A stretch of 64,000 bases of DNA. Source: Bacillus gobiensis. GTDB lineage: Bacteria; Bacillota; Bacilli; Bacillales; Bacillaceae. Position 1 is the first letter of the stretch. Each line of letters starts with the position of its first letter. Shown piece after piece: positions 43,334-52,484 of the stretch. The position numbers were made by a program, and so were the translations under genes. The notes under the pieces were generated by a model. It worked only from the letters and a program-made list of their open reading frames with translations, made no database searches and was not told the origin of the DNA. The DNA lies in NCBI RefSeq assembly GCF_001278705.1, contig NZ_CP012600.1:4065417-4129416 (forward strand), given 5' to 3'.

Positions 43334-44328
43334 TCATCTCCCAACTGCTGGATTTCTTTATAATGCATGCTTTCATCTTTTGCAAATTCTTGATGGAGTG
43401 GCATAACCGCCTGTCTAAAGGCTTCTTTATCGGGATTGTTAAATTGAACGCCCATTTTTTTTGCTGCTTCATGAGCCCGCTTGATTTCTTCCGCCCAAAT
43501 TTTCCTATGATAGCGGCTTGATTCTTCCGCAGCCTCCGTAATTTGTTTTTTTGCTTCATTTGATAGGCTGTCCCATGTATTCGTGCTGATCAGCAAAACA
43601 TCTGGAATAATGGTGTGCTCCGTATACGAATAATATTTCGCCACTTCTCCGTGCTTGCCGGCAGTTAAAGCTGTTTCGTTGTTCTCTGTCCCATCAATTA
43701 CCCCTTGCTGCAATCCGGTATATACCTCTCCGTAATCCATAGGTGTAGGAGATCCTCCCATTAATTCGATCATACGAATTGAGGTTTTGCTGGGCTGTAC
43801 TCTGAGCTTTAATCCTTTCAATTCTTCAGGCTTAGTAATTGGAGCACGTGTCGTATAGATATTCCTCGTGCCGGAGTCATAATTGGTAAGCCCGACAAAT
43901 CCAATACTTCTCGTAGAGTGATAGATTTTCTTCATTACGTCACTGTCCATGGTTTTATAATAATGGTCTTCATTTTTAAAGAGATAGGGGAGACTGAAGA
44001 TGGAATATTCTTTTTTGAAGTTTTCCAGTGCACTTGCATTCACTTTCGCAAAATCAATGGCCCCGGTTTGAGTAAGTTCAATGAGTTCCCGTTCTGTTCC
44101 AAGCTGGCCTGAAGGGTAAATTTCGATTTTAATTTTTCCATTACTTTTCTCTTTTACTTTTTCGGCAAAATACATTAGGGATTTATGGATTGGATGATCG
44201 AGGTTTTGATTATGGGCAAGCCTTAGAGTAGTGCTTTCATTGTTATTTCCTGCTGCGAGGCTTTGGCATCCAAAGAGTACACCAGCCAGCCCTATTACAA
44301 GAATTGTTTTAATGAACCGTTTTTTCAT
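43330..44328 (-). CDS. dctP: TRAP transporter substrate-binding lipoprotein DctP
   Basis: A 332-residue extracellular solute-binding protein. Lipoprotein signal: hydrophobic stretch then lipobox LFGC (Cys about residue 20). Binding-protein hallmarks: LRVQPSKTSIRMIELMGGSPTPMDYGEVYTGLQQGVIDGTENN, with the conserved Arg that contacts the substrate carboxylate. The ATG at 44328 follows GGAGAGCTGCCG; longer in-frame starts lack a signal. A C4-dicarboxylate or related acid is the likely substrate. No regulator gene lies beside it. Confidence 0.92.
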   Translation of the reverse strand: MKKRFIKTILVIGLAGVLFGCQSLAAGNNNESTTLRLAHNQNLDHPIHKSLMYFAEKVKEKSNGKIKIEIYPSGQLGTERELIELTQTGAIDFAKVNASALENFKKEYSIFSLPYLFKNEDHYYKTMDSDVMKKIYHSTRSIGFVGLTNYDSGTRNIYTTRAPITKPEELKGLKLRVQPSKTSIRMIELMGGSPTPMDYGEVYTGLQQGVIDGTENNETALTAGKHGEVAKYYSYTEHTIIPDVLLISTNTWDSLSNEAKKQITEAAEESSRYHRKIWAEEIKRAHEAAKKMGVQFNNPDKEAFRQAVMPLHQEFAKDESMHYKEIQQLGDE

Positions 44329-44531
44329 CGGCAGCTCTCCCTTCGTTAGCGGATATAGACATAATTCGCGCTCAAATCCCAAAATACCCTTTTTCGATTG
44401 TATTTGAAACCTTTTTGTCATAAAAATTACAAAAGCCATAAAGCGTTTCTTATGATTTTTTTCAGCATGTCTTTTAGTCTTTTTGGGCAGGATGATAATA
44501 GTTGAAGCGGTATTTGCAAAATTAATCATAC

Positions 44532-44561
44532 TTGACAACTAGGTATACTTTGAAATAAAAT
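44532..44561 (+). promoter_or_regulatory. SigA promoter of the 134-residue protein gene
   Basis: TTGACA (44532-44537), 18-base spacer, TAAAAT (44556-44561), 41 bases before the start codon. Confidence 0.6.
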
Positions 44562-44602
44562 GTTTCACAAATAGTACTCCAAAATCAAAGGAGGTTGCTA
44601 GA

Positions 44603-45007
44603 ATGGAAAACGTCTTAGTCATTTCTGATCTTAGACCCAATTCATCGGAAGTCCGTCATTTTTCGCAGCCTTTATATTCAAAGCAAAATCATGTTAACAT
44701 AGTATCAGTGTGGGACTTTCATCCGGATGTATTGTTTGGCAAGCAGCACAGCCACCCCAACATGCTGTCATTTAAAAGTTTGGTTCAAAAATCACAAACG
44801 ATCTATCTTCTCACTACAACTGCCGCCATCTATCCTTTCAGTATGCTAACCTCCCTTCTGGAAAATTTGGATAAGAAGTCTTTATCATATAAAGAAATCC
44901 AATTTATTAATGTAAGCCAGCAGGATGAACAGAGAATTCATGAATGCAAACAGCTGCTTTCAATCTTACAAGAACTTGGTGCTCCTGATGAGCTGTCGGC
45001 TATGTGA
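44603..45007 (+). CDS. Hypothetical protein, possible flavodoxin-like fold
   Basis: A 134-residue soluble protein that I do not recognise. The start NVLVISDLRPNSSEVRHF resembles the first strand and phosphate loop of FMN reductases, and the alternation of strands and helices (QTIYLLTTTAAIYPFSMLTSLLENL) fits a Rossmann-like fold, but no family motif is secure. AAAGGAGG lies before the ATG; 41 bases separate it from the esterase gene, so they may be co-transcribed. Confidence 0.6.
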   Translation: MENVLVISDLRPNSSEVRHFSQPLYSKQNHVNIVSVWDFHPDVLFGKQHSHPNMLSFKSLVQKSQTIYLLTTTAAIYPFSMLTSLLENLDKKSLSYKEIQFINVSQQDEQRIHECKQLLSILQELGAPDELSAM

Positions 45008-45048
45008 AACTGGATGATGAAATAATATAACTAGCAAGGGTGACAATA

Positions 45049-45831
45049 ATGGAAGAATATCAAGTGATACCAAATGCAGAGGAATTTTTTTTAAAAGGAA
45101 ATGATACGGGTATTCTTCTCTCCCATGGATTTTTAGGAACGCCGCAAAGCTTGCGATTTTTAGGCGAAGCTCTGAACCGAGAAGGATTTACTGTATATGC
45201 AACCCGTTTAAAAGGGCACGGGACAAACTGTCTTGATTTGCGGAATGCCAGCCACAATGATTGGCTGAAAGACTTGAAAAGAGGTTTTTCCTACTTGAAA
45301 GATAAGGAAAACTGCAAGCGTGTATTTGTGCTTGGACAGTCTATGGGGGGAACTTTGGCTTTGCGGCTCGCTTTGGAGGAGCCGGACGTCTCAGGGTTGA
45401 TTTTATTGAATACTGCAATAGATATTCCTGATATGGCTAATCTCAAGGAACAGGATAAAACGATCATGGTGAAAGAAAAGGATCCAGATATAAAAAATAA
45501 AGCGGCAATGGAAATCACTTACGAAGAAACGCCTACCCATGCGTATCATCAGCTTTTAGAAGTCATGGAGCTTGTACGGAATAAAGTCAACCAAATCACA
45601 TGTCCGGTTCTTTGCTTTCAATCGACTGTAGACAACGTTGTTCCGCCTGAAAATACAGATTTTCTTCTAGGTGAAATTCGCTCGGTGATTAAAAAGAAAA
45701 TAAAGTTGTATGATTCCTATCATGTCGCTTCTTTAGATAACGATAAGGAAATCATTGCAGCAGAATCTGGGGATTTTATCGAAGAAATCGTATCGGAGAA
45801 AGATTTTGATTCATATATTCATGAGGCATAG
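45049..45831 (+). CDS. Carboxylesterase (Est30-like alpha/beta hydrolase)
   Basis: A 260-residue hydrolase: HGFLGTP (oxyanion loop), nucleophile elbow LGQSMGG, an Asp in QSTVDNVVPPENT and a His in DSYHVASLDND. Resembles Geobacillus Est30-type carboxylesterases/monoacylglycerol lipases. The ATG at 45049 follows AAGGGTGA; a GTG at 45040 overlaps that site. Followed by a strong terminator. Confidence 0.87.
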   Translation: MEEYQVIPNAEEFFLKGNDTGILLSHGFLGTPQSLRFLGEALNREGFTVYATRLKGHGTNCLDLRNASHNDWLKDLKRGFSYLKDKENCKRVFVLGQSMGGTLALRLALEEPDVSGLILLNTAIDIPDMANLKEQDKTIMVKEKDPDIKNKAAMEITYEETPTHAYHQLLEVMELVRNKVNQITCPVLCFQSTVDNVVPPENTDFLLGEIRSVIKKKIKLYDSYHVASLDNDKEIIAAESGDFIEEIVSEKDFDSYIHEA

Positions 45832-45850
45832 TAATATGTTGTAACAATGC

Positions 45851-45886
45851 AAAACACTCAGAAGCGTTTTTCTGAGTGTTTTTTTA
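45851..45886. terminator. Terminator between the esterase and ecfT genes
   Basis: AAAACACTCAGA pairs with TCTGAGTGTTTT, tail TTTTT; serves the plus strand well and the minus strand partly. Confidence 0.85.
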
Positions 45887-45890
45887 ACCT

Positions 45891-46721
45891 CTAAGACAAA
45901 AAAGGATGCCAAAAGCCGTTCATCATAGATAGTTTTAAAAAAATGGCGGTGCCCAGCAATAAAATCGTAAAGATAAAAAAGAGGTAGTCAGCTGCTTTTA
46001 GCGGAGTGCTAAAAAACCATGTTCGTTTTTTGCTTCTGCCAAATCCACGTAAATCCATCGCATTTGATACTGTGTCGATTCGTTTTAACGATGAGGATAC
46101 TAAGGATAAACTTACTTTCGTATAGTTTTCAGCAATTTGCTTGAGACTCGCCTCTCCTTTTTTGAACGCAGCTCCTTTTGCCTCCTGTGCTTGTTTTATC
46201 ATATTAAATTCATTTTTAATTTCGGGAATATAACGAAGCGCGATATTCACCGAATAGGCGATTTTGTAAGGTACGCCTATGTTATTCAGGCTGCTTGCAA
46301 ACTGGCTCGGATGGGTTGTGTAAATAAACATAATCGTTACTGGCAAAAGCGTCATATATTTTAATGAAAGAGTCAGCAGGTAAAACAATGTCTCCAACGT
46401 AATGGTCCAATAGCTGAATGAAACGAGGGTGTGTGTTGAGCCAGCCAGTTCATTTCCGTAGGCAGGCGTAATCAATAGAATTATAAAGGAGTTCAAAAAA
46501 TTAAATCCAATCACAAATAGTACGAGCCTCTTTATTTTGGTTAAAGGGATTTTTGCTATCACAAATACGGCAATTCCAACAAAAAGCATCACGGAAAACA
46601 CCCTTATGTCAAGAAACAGGAACGCGATTGCCGACCACACAAGGAAAAAGATCAGTTTTACAGCGCTGTTCATACGATGGAAAAATGTGTCACGATTGAT
46701 ATAAAAGGTACCGGTATTCAT
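45891..46721 (-). CDS. ECF transporter T component (EcfT family)
   Basis: A 276-residue membrane protein with 5-6 helices; the coupling helices carry the A-R-G-like signatures (QAQEAKGAAFK and NAMDLRGFGRSKKR) that contact the ATPases. The start lies inside the 3' end of the ATPase gene (32-base overlap) with AGAAAGGA upstream. Third gene of an S-A-T operon. Confidence 0.88.
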   Translation of the reverse strand: MNTGTFYINRDTFFHRMNSAVKLIFFLVWSAIAFLFLDIRVFSVMLFVGIAVFVIAKIPLTKIKRLVLFVIGFNFLNSFIILLITPAYGNELAGSTHTLVSFSYWTITLETLFYLLTLSLKYMTLLPVTIMFIYTTHPSQFASSLNNIGVPYKIAYSVNIALRYIPEIKNEFNMIKQAQEAKGAAFKKGEASLKQIAENYTKVSLSLVSSSLKRIDTVSNAMDLRGFGRSKKRTWFFSTPLKAADYLFFIFTILLLGTAIFLKLSMMNGFWHPFLS

Positions 46722-48417
46722 TTTGCGGTTCCTTTCTTTTAGATTGAAGATATTTTTTGATAAACGAGTCAGCGGGAATCGAAGCGGATTCGGCCAAGTG
46801 ATATAACGAGCTTTTTGTTAGATTTGCCTGATGAAACAAGTCGGGCATCGAAAAAAGCTTGGCTGTTTCCTCCACAGCGAGTATGGAACCGTTATGAAAA
46901 AGAGCGGCTCGGTCTGAATATTCCAAGGCAAGCTGGATATCATGCGTGATCAAAACGATTGTCATGCCTTTCTGTCTAAGAAGATGAATAAAATCCATAA
47001 ATTCCCGATAATGAGAAAAGTCCTGGCCTGCTGTCGGTTCATCCAAAATTAAAATGTCAGGTTTTAAAACCAATATTGAAGCGATTGCTGCCCTTTTTTT
47101 CTGGCCGTAGCTTAGTGAGTCAATCGGCCAATTGCGAAGTCCATAAAGACCGCTGATCTTGAGGGCAATGCTGGCTGCTTCTGCAACTTGATCCTCCGGC
47201 AGGCCCGATTGCCGCAATTTGCAAGATACCTCATCGATAAGTATCTTTTCAGTTATCATATGATTTGCATTTTGAAGTACGTATCCAATATGTCTTCCTC
47301 TTTTAGCAATGGATAAGTGGTTGATGCACTCGCCGTTAAGCAAAATGCTTCCGTTTTGCGGACGCAAATATCCGCATATCACATGAGATAACGTCGACTT
47401 TCCAGCCCCGTTGTTGCCCATTAAAGCAAGAATTTCTTTTTTATAAACAGTTAAAAAAATGTTAGAAAGAGCCTGTCTTTCATGGTTGTAAGTAAAGGAT
47501 ACATCTTTTACTTGAAGGATAGCCTCTTTATTCGATTTTTCTATGATAGAAGAAGTTTGTTCGGACAGCCAGCTTAACAGATGCGCATGTAATAAAGCTG
47601 GATCTAGTTGTTCTAACGGGTACAGCTTCGTATTATCGTCTATTTTGTAAGACGTCTCTTTTAAAGCTTCTAAATATAATGGCTCACGAAGCCCCGCTTT
47701 AGGCAGCAAGCCTTTTTTTAGAGCCTCCTCGGGACTTCCTGAAAATAATACTTTTCCTTCAGAAAGGAGAATGAGTTTATCAATCCCGAGCTTTAATATG
47801 TCCTCCATTCTGTGCTCAACGATAACGATGGTTTTCTTTGTCTGTTTGTGAATGTCGTTGATTAACTGAACCGCTTTTTCGCAGCTTAAAGGATCCAGAT
47901 TTGCAAGAGGCTCGTCAAATAAAAGAATGGGGGTATCGGTTGCGAGAATGCCGGCAAGTGAAACTCGCTGTTTTTGTCCTCCGGATAATTCGTGAGGGCT
48001 TCGATCGATGAAGGATTCCATTTCCACTTGAAGAAGAGCTTCTTGGACTTGCTTTTTCATTTCTGGTACAGGGGTGGCCTTGTTTTCAGCTGCAAATGCT
48101 ACGTCTTCACCAACCGTGAGTCCGACAAACTGGGCATTTTGGTCCTGTAAAATGGTTCCGATGGAGCTGCTCATATCAAAAATGCCGGCTCTTGGATCTT
48201 TTCCATGAACGAATAATGTTCCCGTGCTCGTCCCCTCGTATGAAAAAGGTATCAGCCCATTGAGGCAATGAGCTAATGTAGATTTGCCTGAGCCGCTCCT
48301 GCCGGCAATCAAAACCTTTTCTCCCGGGAAAATTTGAAGAGATATATTTTTTAGCGTTGGTTCGGCTAGATTTTTGTATTGAAACGTAAACTCTTTGATC
48401 GAAATCATAGGCAGCAT
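46690..48417 (-). CDS. ECF transporter double ATPase (A component fusion)
   Basis: A 575-residue protein with two ABC ATPase halves in one chain. Half 1: Walker A AGRSGSGKST, signature ELSGGQKQRVSLAGIL, Walker B PILLFDEPLANLD. Half 2: Walker A GNNGAGKST, signature LSYGQKKRAAIASIL, Walker B ILILDEPTAGQDF. This architecture is that of YkoD-type A components, replacing separate EcfA1/EcfA2. The last nucleotide binding half is followed by a helical tail. AAGGAG is 13 bases before the ATG at 48417; an internal ATG at 48408 is also possible. Confidence 0.9.
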   Translation of the reverse strand: MLPMISIKEFTFQYKNLAEPTLKNISLQIFPGEKVLIAGRSGSGKSTLAHCLNGLIPFSYEGTSTGTLFVHGKDPRAGIFDMSSSIGTILQDQNAQFVGLTVGEDVAFAAENKATPVPEMKKQVQEALLQVEMESFIDRSPHELSGGQKQRVSLAGILATDTPILLFDEPLANLDPLSCEKAVQLINDIHKQTKKTIVIVEHRMEDILKLGIDKLILLSEGKVLFSGSPEEALKKGLLPKAGLREPLYLEALKETSYKIDDNTKLYPLEQLDPALLHAHLLSWLSEQTSSIIEKSNKEAILQVKDVSFTYNHERQALSNIFLTVYKKEILALMGNNGAGKSTLSHVICGYLRPQNGSILLNGECINHLSIAKRGRHIGYVLQNANHMITEKILIDEVSCKLRQSGLPEDQVAEAASIALKISGLYGLRNWPIDSLSYGQKKRAAIASILVLKPDILILDEPTAGQDFSHYREFMDFIHLLRQKGMTIVLITHDIQLALEYSDRAALFHNGSILAVEETAKLFSMPDLFHQANLTKSSLYHLAESASIPADSFIKKYLQSKRKEPQNEYRYLLYQS

Positions 48418-48437
48418 TTTCGAAAGCGGTCTCCTTA

Positions 48438-48986
48438 CTATTGTTCGACTTTTAAATTTGTGCTTCGTTTGTTTACTTTTGCAATTGCTATCAAGGCTGG
48501 GAGGGCAATAACGAATAAGACTAACAGGTTGGCAAGAATTGCCCCTCCAACTTGAATAAAGATTTTATCTGCTGGTTCGCCCATGATGAAAATATCAAAT
48601 AACCCGGCAAAAATAAGTCCTAATAGTATTCCTGTTACACTTGTAGCGATTAAGAGACCGAAATGCGGTTTGGTGAATTTCCCCTCTTTTATGCTAAAGC
48701 TTTTTTTGTAGATAATAAATCCAGAAAATAAGCCTGTTATTCCCGAGCTAATGACCCAGCCCCACCAGATTCCAAAGCCTGCAATTGCATCAGTCAGCGT
48801 GTGGCCGATTAAACCCACAAGAAGCCCGGTAACCGGTCCAAAAAGTGCTCCGAAAATTACCAATAAAGCGATCGCAGGCTTAATGTACGTGTTTGGAGCA
48901 ATCGAAAACCCCCAAAGACCTAAAATTCCGTAAAGAGCAGCACCGATACCAATGGCAACAACTGTACGAGTCGTAAACTGGCCCAA
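48438..48986 (-). CDS. ECF transporter S component, UPF0397 family
   Basis: A 182-residue, five- to six-helix substrate-binding subunit. Family-typical [51 protein letters not shown] and [10 protein letters not shown]. It pairs with the double ATPase and the T subunit downstream; the vitamin or precursor taken up cannot be told from the sequence. No TPP, FMN or cobalamin riboswitch motif was found in the 5' region, although a bulged hairpin exists near 49045-49080. GAGGAGG is upstream of the ATG. Confidence 0.87.
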   Translation of the reverse strand: MGQFTTRTVVAIGIGAALYGILGLWGFSIAPNTYIKPAIALLVIFGALFGPVTGLLVGLIGHTLTDAIAGFGIWWGWVISSGITGLFSGFIIYKKSFSIKEGKFTKPHFGLLIATSVTGILLGLIFAGLFDIFIMGEPADKIFIQVGGAILANLLVLFVIALPALIAIAKVNKRSTNLKVEQ

Positions 48987-49141
48987 TGCAAGACCTCCTC
49001 ATTTTTGTTTTGAAAACAGATAGAATATACGAGACTTAATATCATTCTGAAAGTCGTATCGTGTATTCAAGCTATATGTTCATATGATGGATTTAGAACT
49101 GTATTTGATCTAAATTTGATGTTCAATTTATTAGAAATGAC

Positions 49142-49183
49142 AAAAAAAGCTGGCAGCAAATCCGCAAGGACCGCTGCCAGCTT
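49142..49183 (-). terminator. Terminator of the small membrane protein gene
   Basis: AAGCTGGCAGC pairs perfectly with GCTGCCAGCTT (11 bp); on the minus strand a run of T follows (49148-49142). Confidence 0.85.
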
Positions 49184-49197
49184 ACTTTAATCTAGAG

Positions 49198-49350
49198 TTA
49201 ATGTTTTTTATCATCATCTATAAAACCCGATTGTTCTTTATTTTTTCTTTTTATTCTCCTGACAAAGATAATCAGGATGATGAGTGCCAAAAGGACCGTG
49301 GTTTGAAGAATTCCGCCTGTGAATAAAAAGAAATCTCGAAGGAAATCCAC
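49198..49350 (-). CDS. Small single-pass membrane protein, 50 residues
   Basis: Too short for routine gene calls but well supported: AGAGGTGAT lies 7 bases before a GTG at 49350, the frame runs to 49198, and a strong terminator follows. The product has an N-terminal DFLRDFF, one membrane helix (TVLLALIILIIFV, about residues 18-31), then a basic stretch RRIKRKNK and an acidic end FIDDDKKH. Not recognised. It sits between the terminator of the YfcC-like gene and the ECF operon, so it is probably its own unit. Confidence 0.65.
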   Translation of the reverse strand: MDFLRDFFLFTGGILQTTVLLALIILIIFVRRIKRKNKEQSGFIDDDKKH

Positions 49351-49441
49351 TTGAGTATCACCTCTTGTATTATGGCTTTGGCGTTACTATTAAACTTCCC
49401 TTCTATCCATCTTTTAAACCTCATCGATGTTCTAGAAAAAG

Positions 49442-49467
49442 AAAAAGCCATCCCAAACCGGGATGGC
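49442..49467 (-). terminator. Terminator of the YfcC-like permease gene
   Basis: GCCATCCC pairs with GGGATGGC (loop AAACC); on the minus strand followed by TTTTTCTTTTTC. Confidence 0.88.
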
Positions 49468-49556
49468 ATAAGTAGGGGGTCAATCAATCGCGAACACTTG
49501 TTCCTTTTTAGTATACCTTACTTTTCAAAGCATTGTCAATTTAGATTTTGCTAATC

Positions 49557-50954
49557 TTATTGGATACCAATCAGCACTGCAACGATGATCGCGGCTGCAG
49601 AGATGATAAGCCAGCCTAAAATCAGCTTCCATACAAATTTGATCCATCGTTCATAAGGAATTCCAGCCATCGCCAGGGTCGCCATCAATACACCTGAGGT
49701 CGGAATAATAGAATCAGTAATGCCGCTTCCGTACTGATAAGCAAACACGGCTATTTGGCGATTAAATCCTAATAAATCGGCAAGTGGAGCCATCAGAGGC
49801 ATTGTAGTAGCAGCCTGTCCGCTCCCAGATGGAATAAATGTATTAATAATAACCTGTGTGATGTACATTCCTAGAACGTTCACTGTGTTTGGAAGCGTGC
49901 TGATAGCCCCGGCCATGCTATTAATAAACGTATCTATGATTTGTCCGTGCTCCATCACTACGACGATGGAACGTGCAAATCCAACGATGAGTGCGCCGTA
50001 AACGACTTCTTTCATTCCATCAATGAAGGAGTCAAACATTCCATTCACACCGAGGCCTCCGGCAAGACCGGCTGCAAATCCCATAATAATAAATGAAGCT
50101 GATAATTCGGTGAGAAACCATTTCCACTGAAAGACTCCAAAAATATTTAATGCAAAACCGGCTGTAACGATCAACAAAACAAGCCCATGGCGAAAAGTGA
50201 AAGAAGATTCCTCTTTTTCTATAGAGGATTTGTTGGCAGCTGCATTCGCTGCTTCAATGTCAGAAATAACACTATTAGCCGGATTAGCTTTCACCTTTGC
50301 TGCATACCTCATCAAATACCATATAGCAAATCCAAGAAGGATAAAGTAAATGATAAAACGATAACCGATTGCGCTAAAAAGCGGAACCTCGGCAATCGAC
50401 TGAGCAATACCAACGGAGAAAGGATTCAGCATCCCTCCGGTAAAGCCGATAGCAGCTCCTAAACTGATCATTGCCGCACCTGTCATTGCGTCATATCCGA
50501 GCGCGCGGGCAATAGCAACACCGATCGGTATGAAAATGATGGTTTCTTCAGACATTCCAATGGTGGCGCCGCCGACTGAAAATGCAATCATAACAATAGG
50601 AATCAAAAGAGCGCCTCTATTTTTCAACCGATTAACCAGTAAATGAACGGATGCTTCAATCGTTCCTGTTTTGTTTATGATGCCAAATGCACCGCCAACG
50701 AGAAAAATATAGAAGATAATGTCTGCAGATTGTACCATGCCCTCTGGAATGGATTGAAACAGATTGAAAAATGGAACGGGCTCTGCATCTATTTCTTTGT
50801 AGCTGCCTTGGACGATAACTGTGCGGTCACCCTGTTCTACCCGGTCGAATTGGCCGGATGGCACAAAGTAAGTGGCCAAAGCCGCAAGAATGGTAATACC
50901 AAAAATAAGTGCATACGTATGTGGAAATTTGAGAATGAATTTCTTGGTGTTCAA
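49557..50954 (-). CDS. YfcC-family permease (DcuC/AbgT-like)
   Basis: A 465-residue, about 12-helix carrier. Features: FPHTYALIFGITILAALATYFVPSGQF at the start, GMSEETIIFIPIGVAIARALGYD, TGGMLNPFSVGIAQSIAE and NTFIPSGSGQAATTMPLMAPLADLLG, all typical of the YfcC/ion-transporter superfamily whose members carry peptides, dicarboxylates or basic amino acids. It is divergent from an M20 peptidase, so import of a small peptide or N-acyl amino acid followed by hydrolysis is a reasonable inference. Confidence 0.87.
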   Translation of the reverse strand: MNTKKFILKFPHTYALIFGITILAALATYFVPSGQFDRVEQGDRTVIVQGSYKEIDAEPVPFFNLFQSIPEGMVQSADIIFYIFLVGGAFGIINKTGTIEASVHLLVNRLKNRGALLIPIVMIAFSVGGATIGMSEETIIFIPIGVAIARALGYDAMTGAAMISLGAAIGFTGGMLNPFSVGIAQSIAEVPLFSAIGYRFIIYFILLGFAIWYLMRYAAKVKANPANSVISDIEAANAAANKSSIEKEESSFTFRHGLVLLIVTAGFALNIFGVFQWKWFLTELSASFIIMGFAAGLAGGLGVNGMFDSFIDGMKEVVYGALIVGFARSIVVVMEHGQIIDTFINSMAGAISTLPNTVNVLGMYITQVIINTFIPSGSGQAATTMPLMAPLADLLGFNRQIAVFAYQYGSGITDSIIPTSGVLMATLAMAGIPYERWIKFVWKLILGWLIISAAAIIVAVLIGIQ

Positions 50955-51214
50955 AACATGTTCTCCTTTGCTGTATCTAGATAAAAATAAATAATTATAA
51001 GTTTACTTGTATAAAGATATAGGAATTTTTATGAATGTCAAGTCTGAAAAACAAGATAATCATAAGGTTAATATGAAAGTAAACGATATCAAATGCTTGA
51101 AATAAATATTCGTTAAATGTGTATAATTATTCATTATTTTTCTTTTTTTATAGTTGAATAGAGCATAGAAATGATACAATAGATTGGAAAATGATTTAGA
51201 AGGATGATCGGAAA

Positions 51215-52420
51215 ATGGACCAAATGAAAAATAATATTCATCAAGAAATAGAAAAAATAAGAACCGAATTATATGGAATCAGCCAGTACATAGGAGAAAA
51301 TCCTGAACTCGGCCATGAAGAGTTTAAAGCGTCAAAGAAATTGTCAGAGGAACTTAAGAAACATGGCTTTGCTGTTGAAATGGGAACTGCTGGATTGGCG
51401 ACTGCCTTTACGGGAGTATATGACAGCGGAAAACCTGGTCCTTCCATTGGCTTTATGGCAGAATATGATGCTCTTCCTGAAATCGGCCATGCTTGTGGAC
51501 ACAACCTGATTGGGACGATGTCTGTAGCAGCTGCAATCGGACTAAGTAAAGTCATCAGCGAGATCGGCGGCACACTTTACGTCTATGGAACTCCAGCAGA
51601 AGAAACGACAGGTGGAAAAGTGACGATGGCAGATCTTGGCTTGTTTAACCATTTGGATGCAGCGATGATGGTTCATCCGTACTGCCGTCACGAAAAAAGC
51701 GGGACGTCGCTCGCCATGGACGCGATTCAATTTGATTTTTACGGAAAAGCTGCTCATGCAGCAGGAAGCCCGCATGAAGGGATTAATGCTTTGGACGCTG
51801 TTATCCAAACGTTTAACGGAATCAATGCGCTTAGACAGCATATTCTTCCTACTGCGCGGATACACGGGGTGATTCCTCATGGAGGTTCTGCGGCAAATGT
51901 CGTCCCGGATTATGCGCAGGCTCAATTTTACGTGCGCGCAACCGAACGAGCTTATTTGAACGAGCTTTTGGAAAAAGTGAAAAACTGTGCCAAAGCAGCG
52001 GCGCTTGCCACGGGTGCAAAATTGGAAACATCCTTTTACGAGCTGTCTTACGATGATCTAAAAACGAATGAAGCCTTATCGGAAGCTTTTACTGCAAATA
52101 TGATCGAATTAGGCGTCGATCCTCAGGAAATTCATGAGAAATCAGACGGCGGCGGTTCCGTAGACATGGGAAATGTCAGCCAGTTTGCTCCTTCAATCCA
52201 CCCTTATATTCAAATCTGCCATGAGCCTTACGCGTGCCATACGGTTGAATTCCGCGAAGCAGCGATGAGCGATATGGGCTTTGGAGGCTTAATGCTTGCG
52301 GCAAAATGCATGGCCTATACTGCATATGATTTATTGACAAATCAGGAATTGTTGGGAAAAGTGAAGGAAGAGTTTGCTTTGCTGCAAGGAAAACAGTCAG
52401 CAGCTGAAGGCAATAATTAA
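51215..52420 (+). CDS. M20 family metallopeptidase/amidohydrolase
   Basis: A 401-residue M20D amidohydrolase. Metal ligands are apparent in GHACGHNLIG (His), PAEETTGGK (Glu pair), MMVHPYCRHE (His) and near the end ICHEPYACHT (His). Dimerisation domain with GKAAHAAGSPHEGINALDAV. Related enzymes remove acyl or aminobenzoyl groups from amino acids (AbgB, YxeP-like). AGGATGATCGG upstream of the ATG. Divergent from the YfcC permease and 65 bases ahead of phzF. Confidence 0.9.
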   Translation: MDQMKNNIHQEIEKIRTELYGISQYIGENPELGHEEFKASKKLSEELKKHGFAVEMGTAGLATAFTGVYDSGKPGPSIGFMAEYDALPEIGHACGHNLIGTMSVAAAIGLSKVISEIGGTLYVYGTPAEETTGGKVTMADLGLFNHLDAAMMVHPYCRHEKSGTSLAMDAIQFDFYGKAAHAAGSPHEGINALDAVIQTFNGINALRQHILPTARIHGVIPHGGSAANVVPDYAQAQFYVRATERAYLNELLEKVKNCAKAAALATGAKLETSFYELSYDDLKTNEALSEAFTANMIELGVDPQEIHEKSDGGGSVDMGNVSQFAPSIHPYIQICHEPYACHTVEFREAAMSDMGFGGLMLAAKCMAYTAYDLLTNQELLGKVKEEFALLQGKQSAAEGNN

Positions 52421-52429
52421 CGAGCCATA

Positions 52430-52453
52430 ACAACCTTCTGATCAGAAGGTTGT
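52430..52453 (+). terminator. Perfect palindrome after the M20 gene
   Basis: ACAACCTTCT-GATC-AGAAGGTTGT, 10-bp stem and 4-base loop; the T-tract after it is poor (TGTGTC), so termination is probably partial and phzF may be read through. Confidence 0.6.
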
Positions 52454-52484
52454 TTGTGTCTAGCCAACTTTAGGAGGAAAATTC

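Noticed and set aside
44551..44575. Second Rex site (TTTCACAA) upstream of 44603
   Set aside because: Only one half site; the expected TTGTGAA partner at four bases is missing.
48987..49147. TPP or other known riboswitch before the ECF S component
   Set aside because: None of the conserved aptamer cores (e.g. CTGAGA) is present.
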